Assembly (NCBI GenBank): GCA_947494035.1
Contig: CANLTN010000004.1
Location: 124,001 to 188,000, forward strand
DNA from: Pseudovibrio sp947494035
GTDB lineage: Bacteria; Pseudomonadota; Alphaproteobacteria; Rhizobiales; Stappiaceae
DNA: 64,000 nt
Direction of reading: 5' to 3'
The notes under the pieces are model-generated. The model searched no databases. It saw only the letters and a list, made by a program, of their open reading frames with translations, and was not told the DNA's origin. Both the position numbers and the translations under genes were made by a program. Each line of letters opens with the position of its first letter. The first letter of the stretch is position 1. Below, piece by piece: positions 39,607-47,921 of this stretch.

Positions 39607-40320
39607 ATGCGCTCCGATTTTAAGAGACTATTATTTAGCGTAACCAGTGCAATAGCCATTGCAACTCTTCCAGCAATCACGCAGGCAAATCCCATCAATG
39701 CCCGTATTACTACTGCTTTTGGGGCACTCCAAGGCAAAATGCTGGGTGTAATGTCTGGTACAGCTACTTTAGGGCAGGGTCCGGGCTTTGCATCCCAGTT
39801 TGACGTGTCTGCAGGAGGGACCCGAGACTATGGCTTTTATGCTGGCACAGGCCGCATGGGCTTCCGCACACAGGACTACAACTACTTCGGTGTTGTCGGC
39901 TCTGCAGCACAGATCAACGGTGGTGCCGGATCTCTGGGCTACGTTGGTGCAGAAGCGCAGGCACACTTTGAAAACCTGACGCTTGACGGCCTGATCGGCG
40001 TTCAGATGATCGACGATGTCGGCTCTGTCATGGGCGGTGCCACCGCATCCTACTATGCCAGCGAAAACGCACGCTTTTATGCGGGTTACCGCTACCTGCG
40101 CGACAACCATATCTATGCAATGGGTATGGAGTTCAAGCCGGGCACCGAGACGGCCAACGGCATGACAATGTTCGCGGACTTGCGCTCAGAGAAGCTCGAA
40201 AACGCATCCGTCATGGCTGGCGTCCGCTTCTCCTTCGCCGGCGTGCAGACGCTGGTGGAAGAAAGCCGTGGTACATTCGTCAACAACAGCTACCTTTTGG
40301 ACGCCCTCCTCCCGGATTAA
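39607..40320 (+). CDS. Putative outer-membrane beta-barrel protein
   Basis: A 237-residue protein with a signal peptide (cleavage near ITQANPINA) and alternating polar/aromatic strands rich in Gly and Tyr: RDYGFYAGTGRMGFRTQDYNYFGVVG, GYVGAEAQAHFENLTLDGLIGVQ, ATASYYASENARFYAGYRYLRDNH, MTMFADLRSE, ASVMAGVRFSFAG. About eight to ten strands can be counted. It does not end with the terminal Phe typical of porins, so it may be a periplasmic beta-sandwich instead. No specific family recognised. It is a single-gene unit, ending before a repeat and a terminator. Confidence 0.65.
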   Translation: MRSDFKRLLFSVTSAIAIATLPAITQANPINARITTAFGALQGKMLGVMSGTATLGQGPGFASQFDVSAGGTRDYGFYAGTGRMGFRTQDYNYFGVVGSAAQINGGAGSLGYVGAEAQAHFENLTLDGLIGVQMIDDVGSVMGGATASYYASENARFYAGYRYLRDNHIYAMGMEFKPGTETANGMTMFADLRSEKLENASVMAGVRFSFAGVQTLVEESRGTFVNNSYLLDALLPD

Positions 40321-40378
40321 AGCACAGTCTCGAAAGCAGCTCCGCTATTCGGAAAAGAATATGTGTGAGCTAAAGAGC

Positions 40379-40415
40379 TAGAGCATGGTCAATTCACATG
40401 AATGCATCATGCTCT
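40379..40415. repeat. Partial copy of an intergenic palindromic repeat
   Basis: AGAGCATG (40380-40387) and CATGCTCT (40408-40415) flank a TTCA...TGAAT core. This matches the left half of the element at 44973-45077 (shared TAGAGCATGG...TTCA pattern). Confidence 0.55.
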
Positions 40416-40440
40416 CTGGTTCAAGAGACACCACAAATAG

Positions 40441-40471
40441 AAAAGGCGCTGCCGTATGCAGCGCCTTTTTT
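40441..40471. terminator. Intrinsic terminator, bidirectional
   Basis: AAAAGGCGCTGC/GCAGCGCCTTTT with a five-base loop and a T-run; it lies between the barrel gene and the convergent aminotransferase gene. Confidence 0.9.
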
Positions 40472-40522
40472 GCATATCACAAGAGTACCAGCGAAACCGC
40501 TGACACCCTGCAAAGAAATATC

Positions 40523-41722
40523 CTACTTCAGGTTTCCGCAGAAACGCTGAATGCGGATGCATGCTTCATTCAAAGCTTCTGTAGAAGTCGCGTAGGAAAT
40601 GCGGAAGTTTGGACCAAGACCAAACGCTGAACCCGGCACAACAGCAACTCCTTCAGCTTCCAGCAGCTCGCTGGAGAAATCCAGATCGCTTTCGATCACT
40701 TTGCCAGATGGAGCTGTCTTGCCAATCGTCGCTGCACAGGATGGGAACACATAAAATGCACCCTCTGGAACCGGACACTCAATGCCAGCCGCCTGGTTCA
40801 GCATGGAAACAACCAGATCACGACGATCCTGGAAGATCTTGTTGTTGACCGGAATAAAGTCCTGCGTTCCATTCAACGCTTCAACCGCAGCTGCCTGAGA
40901 CACAGAGCACGGGTTGGAGGTCGACTGGGATTGAACCTTCGCCATCGCCTTGATCAACTCAGCAGGACCACCTGCATAACCAATACGCCAGCCAGTCATC
41001 GCATAGGCCTTGGAAACGCCGTTCACAGTCAACGTACGCTCATAAAGCTTAGGCTCGACCTGCGCAGGTGTAGTGAACTCAAAGTCATCATAAACCAGAT
41101 GCTCATACATATCGTCGGACATAACCCAGACATGCGGATGCTTGAGCAGCACATCAGTCAGCGCTTTCAGCTCATCGCGGGTATAACCAGCACCGGACGG
41201 ATTGGACGGTGAGTTGAAGATCAACCACTTGGTCTTTGGCGTAATCGCCGCGTCCAATGCTTCCGGCGTAATCTTGAAGGTCTTCTGATCCGCCTCAATA
41301 ACCACCGGCTCACCGCCAGCCAGCAGCACCATGTCCGGGTAAGACACCCAGTACGGCGTTGGGATGAGAACCTCATCACCCGGATTGATAGTCGCGACCA
41401 GAGCGTTGTACAGCACCTGCTTACCACCGGTGCTTACAGTAACCTGGTTCGGCTCGTACTTCAGGCCATTATCACGCAGGAACTTGGCGCAAATTGCCTG
41501 TTTCAGCTCAGGAGTGCCATCAACCGCTGTGTATTTTGTTTTGCCACCATTAATGGCTGCAATGGCAGCTTCTTTAATGTTATCTGGCGTGTCAAAATCC
41601 GGCTCGCCAGCACCAAGACCAATAACGTCACGGCCTGCGGCTTTCAGTTCGCGTGCCTTCGTGGTCACTGCAATCGTTGCAGACGGTTTCACACGAGATA
41701 GCGAGTCAGCGATAAAGCCCAT
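40523..41722 (-). CDS. aatA: Aspartate aminotransferase (class I, subgroup Ib type)
   Basis: PLP enzyme interconverting aspartate/2-oxoglutarate and oxaloacetate/glutamate. The 400-residue protein opens MGFIADSLSRVKPSATIAVTTKARELKAAG as in alphaproteobacterial enzymes of this class. The PLP lysine is K238 in VNGVSKAYAMTGWRIGY; NSPSNPSG (residues 170-177) and the phosphate-binding R near the end (FRISYATS) are present. Some members also act on prephenate or aromatic substrates. GGAGGG directly before ATG 41722 decides the start over an upstream in-frame codon at 41758. Confidence 0.92.
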   Translation of the reverse strand: MGFIADSLSRVKPSATIAVTTKARELKAAGRDVIGLGAGEPDFDTPDNIKEAAIAAINGGKTKYTAVDGTPELKQAICAKFLRDNGLKYEPNQVTVSTGGKQVLYNALVATINPGDEVLIPTPYWVSYPDMVLLAGGEPVVIEADQKTFKITPEALDAAITPKTKWLIFNSPSNPSGAGYTRDELKALTDVLLKHPHVWVMSDDMYEHLVYDDFEFTTPAQVEPKLYERTLTVNGVSKAYAMTGWRIGYAGGPAELIKAMAKVQSQSTSNPCSVSQAAAVEALNGTQDFIPVNNKIFQDRRDLVVSMLNQAAGIECPVPEGAFYVFPSCAATIGKTAPSGKVIESDLDFSSELLEAEGVAVVPGSAFGLGPNFRISYATSTEALNEACIRIQRFCGNLK

Positions 41723-41996
41723 AATGCCCTCCAATAGAAGCGGGTAGTTTCTACGCAAAATAAGTGCGCGCAGACCCTAAGGTGCTGCCCGTGGCTTGGC
41801 AAGCACTAACACATCACTTTCTCCGCTCAAATTTCGCCAAAACCTGCAGATCTTTTCAAATATTACTCCCCATCTATATTCACGGGTTGCTTAACGTAGC
41901 GTCTCTTGTATTTCCAACAGAACCCAGATAAGCAGCTCCCACATTGCCACCCTTAAAAATTTAGCTGGTGAAACCAGAGATGAGAGCCCTACTCCC

Positions 41997-42395
41997 GTGA
42001 AGACCCTACTGCGCAAATTCCTTGAAAATCAGTTCATACGTTTTGGAATGGTAGGCGGCTCCGGACTGGTTGTTGATCTGGCTGCCCTCGCCTTCTTCTG
42101 GCAGGTGGTGGGCCTCGATCCCCTGATCGCGCGAATCCTTTCCATCTGGCTTGCAATGACCAACAACTGGTTCTGGAACCGCGTGTTCACATTCCGCTCG
42201 CAGGGAAGCCCACTGGGCGAGTATGTCAGGTTCGTTCTGGTCAACAGCGTGGGCGCGGTGATCAACTACAGCACCTATGGCGCACTGATTATCCTGCTGG
42301 AAGGCTTCTCCACCTACCTCGCCGTCATCCTTGCCACACTGGTATCCATGGTATTCAACTTCGTGCTCTCAAAGATCTACGCTTTCAAAAGCTGA
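41997..42395 (+). CDS. GtrA-family membrane protein
   Basis: A 132-residue protein with four membrane helices and the GtrA signature: FIRFGMVGGSGLVVDLAALAFFW in helix 1, NNWFWNRVFTFRSQG between helices 2 and 3, and VSMVFNFVLSKIYAFK at the end. GtrA-type flippases move undecaprenyl- or polyprenyl-linked sugars across the inner membrane for polysaccharide modification. The start is GTG 41997; an ATG 15 bases before it hits a stop. No glycosyltransferase gene is adjacent, so the pathway is unknown. A GC-rich hairpin at 42451-42484 follows. Confidence 0.88.
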   Translation: MKTLLRKFLENQFIRFGMVGGSGLVVDLAALAFFWQVVGLDPLIARILSIWLAMTNNWFWNRVFTFRSQGSPLGEYVRFVLVNSVGAVINYSTYGALIILLEGFSTYLAVILATLVSMVFNFVLSKIYAFKS

Positions 42396-42858
42396 GCCAA
42401 ACTTCCATTGGAAACCATACTTTCGGGGAAAATCTAAGCAGACATTAGGAGTGCCGGCAGGGCAATAAAACACCCTGCCAGCACAACGCACTCAGGTCCG
42501 CCAGCACCTAGAATTTTTTGGGAAATTTGATTGTTTTTTTCGCCCTTGAATCAAATGGTACCCGCAGGTGCCCTCCACAAACAAGCCCTGCCGCTACGGT
42601 ATGTACTGTTTTTTTTAACCATAACGAAATCAGGTGTTTCGCTGCGCAGAAGCGCGGTGGAAAAGTTTGGGCAACTCAATAACCCTAGCTTAACCAATTC
42701 CCCTTTCTTTTCTGCCGTTTAAGCCACCGATTACTATGGTCTACACCAGACTGCCGCCCAGCGCGGTTCGACGACAGGCAAGTGTTCGATAAGTTCCACT
42801 TGCAGACTAATTCAGAACGGGAGTAACGTTCTGGTACAGTAATAAGCGGGGACGAACG
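42396..42858. other. Intergenic region with a GC-rich hairpin
   Basis: A 463-bp gap. GTGCCGGCAGGG (42451-42462) pairs with CCCTGCCAGCAC (42473-42484) apart from one mismatch, probably ending gtrA transcription though no T-run follows. A plus-strand frame at 42531-42722 has no supporting features. GGGAG (42820-42824) and further purines lead into the DUF3775 gene. Confidence 0.45.
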
Positions 42859-43269
42859 ATGGCCGTAGAACTAGCACTATCTGCAGATACTGTTCGCACG
42901 ATTGTACAAAAAGCGCGCGCTGTTTCCGAAAGCTTGCCAGACAGTTATGAAGACGGGCACGAGGGCGACCTTGCCTTTGACACCGAGAAACTGGAAAGCG
43001 CTCACCATCATGAAGGGCTGGCAGAAGAAGAACACGACGACTTTTCTGAGTCCGAACTGAGAGAGATCATCGACGACCTGAATGTGGACGAGAAGATCGA
43101 GCTGGTCGCAATCGCTTGGATTGGGCGTGGCGATTATGAGCAGAGCGATTTCGAACTCGCCTTCACGGAAGCGCGGGAACGAGCCAGTTCCCCGGTCTCC
43201 AACTATCTGCTGGGCTTACCGCTCCTGCCTGATTATCTTGAGGCCGGACTGGAAGCTCTGGACCTGTAA
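42859..43269 (+). CDS. DUF3775 family protein
   Basis: A 136-residue acidic cytoplasmic protein matching DUF3775: LALSADTVRTIVQKARAVSESL at the start, an acidic His-rich linker (SAHHHEGLAEEEHDDF), then ELREIIDDLNVDEKIELVAIAWIGRGDY and SNYLLGLPLLPDYLEAGLEAL. The family occurs mainly in alphaproteobacteria and has no known function. It appears to be a single gene. Confidence 0.85.
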   Translation: MAVELALSADTVRTIVQKARAVSESLPDSYEDGHEGDLAFDTEKLESAHHHEGLAEEEHDDFSESELREIIDDLNVDEKIELVAIAWIGRGDYEQSDFELAFTEARERASSPVSNYLLGLPLLPDYLEAGLEALDL

Positions 43270-43436
43270 TAAAATATGGGCAACCGCACTTTTACAATTG
43301 AGTGATGTGCTTAAGCCCAACCTGTGGTATATCGAACACACAAAAATCAATTAGGATACCCTTGTAGTAATCGATGTAATCCGTGTCTATCGGCCCCTAC
43401 TCAGGAGAACAACTGACCAGGGCCAGGGGGGGCAGA

Positions 43437-43565
43437 ATGAGAACGTCACCAATCGAGTACCATCGTAAAGAACATGTCCATCGCATCCAGTCACCATGGC
43501 CTGTTGCAGCCATGGTCATTGCAGCCTTTACCGGCATCATGTTTTTGGCCCTTTTTGTGTTCTGA
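43437..43565 (+). CDS. Small single-pass membrane protein (42 residues)
   Basis: A short frame from ATG 43437 preceded by a GGGGGG ribosome binding site. It reads MRTSPIEYHRKEHVHRIQSP, then one membrane helix (PVAAMVIAAFTGIMFLALFVF) at the very end. The frame is open up to GTG 43383, but the purine tract favours 43437. The basic/His-rich N-terminus and tail-like helix resemble small membrane modulators. No family recognised. Confidence 0.5.
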   Translation: MRTSPIEYHRKEHVHRIQSPWPVAAMVIAAFTGIMFLALFVF

Positions 43566-43660
43566 CACAGTTCAGATGCTCAAAATAGTCGTGAGAGAAA
43601 GTCAATAGAAGCGTCAATAGATCACTTGTAGTGCTCATATGCTTGAAGTACAGCTTCGGC

Positions 43661-44557
43661 ATGACCAGAGCATCTGCAAATATTCTACTCCTTCTGGCTG
43701 GCCTCATCTGGGGCACGGCATTCGTCGCGCAATCAACAGCAATGGACAACCTGGGTCCGCTGCAGTTTACCGGCCTGCGCTTTCTACTGGCGACATTGGT
43801 AATCCTGCCATTTGCGCTCCGCGAACGCCGCATCCACACCACTAAAAAGCTCCGCAAAGCGCATATTCCTGCGCTCCTGATGGTTTGCGTTTCCTTCACT
43901 CTGGGCGGCGTTCTGCAGCAATATGGTCTTGTCATCACCAGTGTCACAAACGCTGGCTTTCTGACGGCGATTTATGTTGTCCTGACACCCATCTTCGTAA
44001 CCCTGCTGTTTAAAGGGCGACCACACTTTCTGGTCTGGCCCGCAAGCGCATTCACACTGATCGGCATCTATCTGCTCGGTGGCGGTCTGACAACGCTGAA
44101 CATCGGCGATTTGCTCATGCTGGCCTGCGCAATCTTCTGGGCACTACAGGTGATCTTTATCGGTCGGCTGGCCCATGATTCAGGGCGCCCGATCACCGTT
44201 GCCGTAATTCAGTTCGCCTTCGTTGGCCTTGTCTGTCTGGTCCTGTCCTTCTTCTTTGAGACCTATTCTGTGCAGTCATTACAAAACGCATGGTTTGAGC
44301 TCTTCTTCACCGGAGCGCTCTCCGGCGGCATTGCCTTCACGCTTCAGGCCTTTGGCCAGCAATGGACCACTCCATCCGATGCAGCGGTCATGCTCTCCTC
44401 CGAGGCGCTCTTTGCAGCGCTGGCCGCAGCGCTCATTCTGGGGGAAAGAATTGCACCCATCGGGCTGATCGGCTGCGCGCTCATCTTTAGTGCCATTCTA
44501 CTGGTCGAGGTTGGACCGCACTACATCAAGTCCAGACGTATGGCTCAGGCCGAATAA
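43661..44557 (+). CDS. EamA-family (DMT superfamily) transporter
   Basis: About 298 residues with ten membrane helices arranged as two EamA repeats, each opening with the family pattern (ILLLLAGLIWGTAFVAQ; DLLMLACAIFWALQVIFIGRLA). SSEALFAALAAALILGE near residue 250 is the conserved end of the second repeat. Such proteins export amino acids or other metabolites; the substrate is unknown. ATG 43661 is preferred over the GTG ten codons earlier because the family starts just before the first helix. A strong terminator follows. Confidence 0.85.
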   Translation: MTRASANILLLLAGLIWGTAFVAQSTAMDNLGPLQFTGLRFLLATLVILPFALRERRIHTTKKLRKAHIPALLMVCVSFTLGGVLQQYGLVITSVTNAGFLTAIYVVLTPIFVTLLFKGRPHFLVWPASAFTLIGIYLLGGGLTTLNIGDLLMLACAIFWALQVIFIGRLAHDSGRPITVAVIQFAFVGLVCLVLSFFFETYSVQSLQNAWFELFFTGALSGGIAFTLQAFGQQWTTPSDAAVMLSSEALFAALAAALILGERIAPIGLIGCALIFSAILLVEVGPHYIKSRRMAQAE

Positions 44558-44597
44558 CGCCTGTCGCCCAAAGCGCACTCAAATCAGCACAAAACAC

Positions 44598-44623
44598 AAA
44601 AGGCAGCCAACCGGCTGCCTTTT
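44598..44623. terminator. Bidirectional intrinsic terminator
   Basis: AAAAGGCAGCC/GGCTGCCTTTT with a four-base loop. It serves the EamA gene on the plus strand and the small exported peptide on the minus strand. Confidence 0.9.
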
Positions 44624-44628
44624 CTCAT

Positions 44629-44766
44629 TCAAGCCCCAGCAATTCTTGCGCGCATATCTGCACCGGAATCCGTCACCTGACTGACGGCATAACGCTTACC
44701 TTCGTCAGCAAGTGCACCACCCACCATCAAAACACTTAGGAGAAGACCAGAGAGAAATCTTTTCAT
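44629..44766 (-). CDS. Small exported peptide (45 residues)
   Basis: A minus-strand frame from ATG 44766 to TGA 44629 encodes a textbook signal peptide, MKRFLSGLLLSVLMVGGALA, followed by a 25-residue mature part (DEGKRYAVSQVTDSG then ADMRARIAGA). The stop lies five bases before a terminator that also works on this strand, which supports a real gene. The ribosome binding site is weak (GGGCG about eight bases upstream). No family recognised; it could be a secreted or periplasmic peptide. Confidence 0.55.
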   Translation of the reverse strand: MKRFLSGLLLSVLMVGGALADEGKRYAVSQVTDSGADMRARIAGA

Positions 44767-44972
44767 CAAAATACGCCCAACTGCAATTCGGGACCATGCT
44801 CAATGCCCACCACACCAACCCGAAGCCCATTGATCTAACGCAGCTTCCTCCGCAAAAGCGATCTAAAGCCCCTGCTCCATCCTCAAGCAGCCTTCAGCAA
44901 TCTCTCCCGCGATGCAGTTCGGCTACCATTCAAGAAATAGACAAGCCCAAAAACGCCTGCAATACTTCCGCT

Positions 44973-45077
44973 TAGAGCATGGCGCGTTCATATAAATTCA
45001 CGCAGTAAGCTCTAAGCGTTTATTTTCACGCGTATTCTTCTCCGAAAACCGGACCCACTTTTCGGGAATACGCTCTA
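44973..45077. repeat. Intergenic palindromic repeat element (Rhizobiales mosaic type)
   Basis: A 105-bp non-coding element bounded by TAGAGC (44973-44978) and GCTCTA (45072-45077), with an internal inverted section around CCGAAAACCGGACCCACTTT and TCGGGAATACGCTCTAG. The CCGAAAACCGG...CACTTTTCGG signature is known from short intergenic repeats scattered in Rhizobiales genomes. A half-copy lies at 40379-40415. It sits just upstream of the S9 peptidase and would form a hairpin in a transcript crossing it. Confidence 0.7.
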
Positions 45078-45157
45078 GTTTTGATCTGCACAGTATTCCG
45101 GCCACTTATTCCAAGGCCTGACATGACTTTTCTGAAATAAATTTAGGGCTTTTATTC

Positions 45158-47074
45158 ATGGAACTTAAGGAACGAGTTCGCCTCATCCCCCGCAAGACAT
45201 TCTTCGATCCCGTCGAACGGGCGCTGGTCAAAATCAGCCCTTGCGGCCATTGGATCGCCTTTCTTGCACCCATCAACGGCGTGTACAACCTTTGGCTTGC
45301 CAGCACAGAAGACCCACAGTCCGCCCGTCCTCTGACAAACTTTGAAGATCGCCATATTGGTTTCATGGTCCATTGGACCTACGACAGTCGCCACATCCTG
45401 ATAAAGCAAGACAAAGTGGGCGACGAAACCTTCTGCGTTATGTGTGTGCCCATTGATGGAAGAAAACCAATCCCTCTCAGCCCAGAGAAAGGGGTGCAAG
45501 CCCACCTGCAAGAAGTTTCGAGAAAGCACCCTGATGAGGTTCTGATCGCTCACAACGAAAGGTCAGAAAAGTACTTTGATCTCTACAAGGTTTCCCTCGA
45601 AACCGGACACAGCCAGCTCATTGAACAAAACAATCAGTTTTCTAACTTTTACACTGACAGCGATTTCAAGGTTCGCCTCGCCCAAAGCTACACCGATGAT
45701 GGCGAGGCCGAATACCTCCATCGACAAGAGGGCAAAGAGTGGCAGCGTTACACGCTCATTCCTATTGAAGACAGCCTGACAACCAGACCCGTTAAGTTCA
45801 ACGAAGATGGACAAACCCTATTCTGGATCGACAGTCGCGGGCGGGACAAAGCTGTAGTCGTGGCAGAAGATACCGAGACCCGATCTCGCACGGTGCTAGC
45901 AGAGGACCCGCGGGCAGACATCAGTGACCTGCTGTTTCACCCGCGTACAAGGCGCCCCTTGGCAGCAAGAGCCACCTACGCCCGCGACACCTTGCACGCC
46001 ATAGACCCACAATTCGAGCCAGTTCTCTCAGCTCTCAAAGAGCAGTTTTCCGGAGATGTCATATTCTGCAATGCCTCGGATGACGCCGAAAAGCTTATCT
46101 TTCTCCATGAGCAGGGATGCAAACCCGTTGAATACTTGTGCTTTGACAGATCAACCGGAACCGCCACGCACCTGTTTTCTGCTAATCCCAAACAAAGCAA
46201 TCTGCCTCTGGTAAACATGTCTCCCATAGAGATAAAGGCACGGGATGGACTCAATCTGGTCTGCTATTTGTCGAAGCCAGCAGATGCAGAGAAGCCCGGC
46301 CCCATGGTGCTCCTCGTGCACGGCGGCCCATGGTGGAGAGATTATTGGGGAATGCACCCTACACACCAATGGCTCGCCAACCGAGGCTATGCGGTACTGT
46401 CCGTCAACTTCCGAGGCTCCACCGGCTTTGGCAAAGCGTTCGTGAATGCCTCAAAAATGGAGTGGGGCGGCAAGATGCAAACCGATCTGTTGGATGCCGT
46501 AGACTGGGCTATCGAGGAAGGCATAGCCGACCCTGACCGTGTCGCTATCATGGGCGGCAGCTATGGTGGGTTTGCAACGCTGACCGGCGTGACCCAAACC
46601 CCAAAGAAGTTTGCATGTGCTGTTGATCTGGTCGGAATATCAAACCTGCTTAGCTTTCTCGATACGCTCCCGGAATACTGGAAAACGTGGAGTTTCCTCT
46701 ACAAAACACGTCTTGGAGATTTCACGACCGAAGAAGGCCGTGCCTTCTTGAAGGAGCGCTCTCCTCTGACCCACGTCAACCGCATCGAAAAACCATTACT
46801 CGTCATACAGGGCGGCACAGATGTGCGCGTCAGGCAATCAGAGTCAGAACAAATCGTCTCCGCCATGCAAGACCACGGCATTCCAGTCACTTACGGTCTG
46901 TTCCCGGATGAAGGCCACGGCATTCAGAAAATGCACAACCGCCGCGCCTATCATGCCGTAGTCGAGCTGTTTCTGGCCAAACATTTGGGTGGTCGCTACG
47001 AGCCAGTCGGAACGGATATGGAGGGCTCCTCCCTCCAACTCCTTGCAGGCCGGGAACTAATTGACGGTCTGTGA
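45158..47074 (+). CDS. S9-family serine peptidase (prolyl oligopeptidase/acylaminoacyl-peptidase type)
   Basis: A 638-residue protein without a signal peptide, so probably cytoplasmic. Residues 1-370 form a beta-propeller-like domain (repeated strands with W and D, such as HWIAFLAPINGVYNLWLAST). The alpha/beta hydrolase domain from about 380 carries HGGPWWRDYWGMHP (oxyanion region), the nucleophile Ser468 in GGSYGGFATL, an Asp in QGGTDVRVRQSESEQ and His587 in DEGHGI. Family members cut short peptides after Pro or remove acylated residues. It is convergent with the HAD gene with only five bases between stops. Confidence 0.9.
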   Translation: MELKERVRLIPRKTFFDPVERALVKISPCGHWIAFLAPINGVYNLWLASTEDPQSARPLTNFEDRHIGFMVHWTYDSRHILIKQDKVGDETFCVMCVPIDGRKPIPLSPEKGVQAHLQEVSRKHPDEVLIAHNERSEKYFDLYKVSLETGHSQLIEQNNQFSNFYTDSDFKVRLAQSYTDDGEAEYLHRQEGKEWQRYTLIPIEDSLTTRPVKFNEDGQTLFWIDSRGRDKAVVVAEDTETRSRTVLAEDPRADISDLLFHPRTRRPLAARATYARDTLHAIDPQFEPVLSALKEQFSGDVIFCNASDDAEKLIFLHEQGCKPVEYLCFDRSTGTATHLFSANPKQSNLPLVNMSPIEIKARDGLNLVCYLSKPADAEKPGPMVLLVHGGPWWRDYWGMHPTHQWLANRGYAVLSVNFRGSTGFGKAFVNASKMEWGGKMQTDLLDAVDWAIEEGIADPDRVAIMGGSYGGFATLTGVTQTPKKFACAVDLVGISNLLSFLDTLPEYWKTWSFLYKTRLGDFTTEEGRAFLKERSPLTHVNRIEKPLLVIQGGTDVRVRQSESEQIVSAMQDHGIPVTYGLFPDEGHGIQKMHNRRAYHAVVELFLAKHLGGRYEPVGTDMEGSSLQLLAGRELIDGL

Positions 47075-47079
47075 AAAAG

Positions 47080-47721
47080 CTACTTCAACGCCTCCGCGAC
47101 AGCGCCCGTCAGGTTTGTTGCCACGGGGGCACCGGAGGCGACAAGGCGATGGTGGGCGTACATGCCGGTGGAAACCAGAATAGCAGAAGCCCCGAGGCCC
47201 TTTGCAGCATCGAAATCATCAATACTGTCACCAATCACACACACATGGGCTGGGTCCACACCCAGCTCGTCAATGTGCGCCCGCAGCGCGTCGATCTTAA
47301 AGTGCTTGCCCAGATCCCGCGCGCCATCAACCAGCGCAAAATGCTCGTAAATGCCGTTGTGACGAACCAGAGAAACCAGCTCTTCATGGGGAGCCATGGA
47401 CAAAATCGACTGGCTTTTACCAGCACCACGAATGACCTCAAGTGCATGCAACGCATCCGGTACCAGCGGCAAGTCATACATCACAGGCTCATAGACTTTC
47501 CCAAACCCGCTATAAAAATCAGCAAGCTCGGTCTCCGTTGCCGCACGACCTAACACCGCTTTAAGGTACTCAGAGAAGGGACGGGTGTGGTGCTGGCGAA
47601 CATCCTCAAACGTCACACCACTCTTGCCGGCCTTCGCAAAACAATCGATTCCGTACTGAGCGGTGATTTCAAAATCGTCCAACAGGGTACCGTTCCAGTC
47701 CCATACAATGTGCTTTATCAT
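47080..47721 (-). CDS. HAD-superfamily hydrolase (phosphoglycolate phosphatase-like)
   Basis: About 213 residues. HAD motif I is DWNGTLLDD near residue 9 (nucleophile Asp), motif II the Ser in SILSMAP, motif III Lys in the FKIDALR area, and motif IV IGDSIDDFDAAKGLGA. The middle 60 residues form a helical cap, as in phosphoglycolate phosphatases and pyrophosphatases, but motif I has W-N rather than the usual L-D, so the substrate is uncertain. ATG 47721 is preferred over TTG 47730, with AGGTGG upstream. Confidence 0.85.
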   Translation of the reverse strand: MIKHIVWDWNGTLLDDFEITAQYGIDCFAKAGKSGVTFEDVRQHHTRPFSEYLKAVLGRAATETELADFYSGFGKVYEPVMYDLPLVPDALHALEVIRGAGKSQSILSMAPHEELVSLVRHNGIYEHFALVDGARDLGKHFKIDALRAHIDELGVDPAHVCVIGDSIDDFDAAKGLGASAILVSTGMYAHHRLVASGAPVATNLTGAVAEALK

Positions 47722-47921
47722 TAAATCCAACCACCTACAGTTTATCGCCGAACAGAGCCCACCGACTTTCGGAAAAAGATCCGCAAAAACAAACGCTAAA
47801 GCAGCTTAACACTGTCACGTTAAGTACAAACTGCCTCGGTTTATATGCAAACAGAACACCCCCAGCACATGTGGTGTAAACACAAACGCCTGTCAACGGT
47901 GCACACAGTTACTTGAAGAGC

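Noticed and set aside
42531..42722. 63-codon plus-strand frame between gtrA and the DUF3775 gene
   Set aside because: No ribosome binding site and no coherent hydrophobic or domain pattern.
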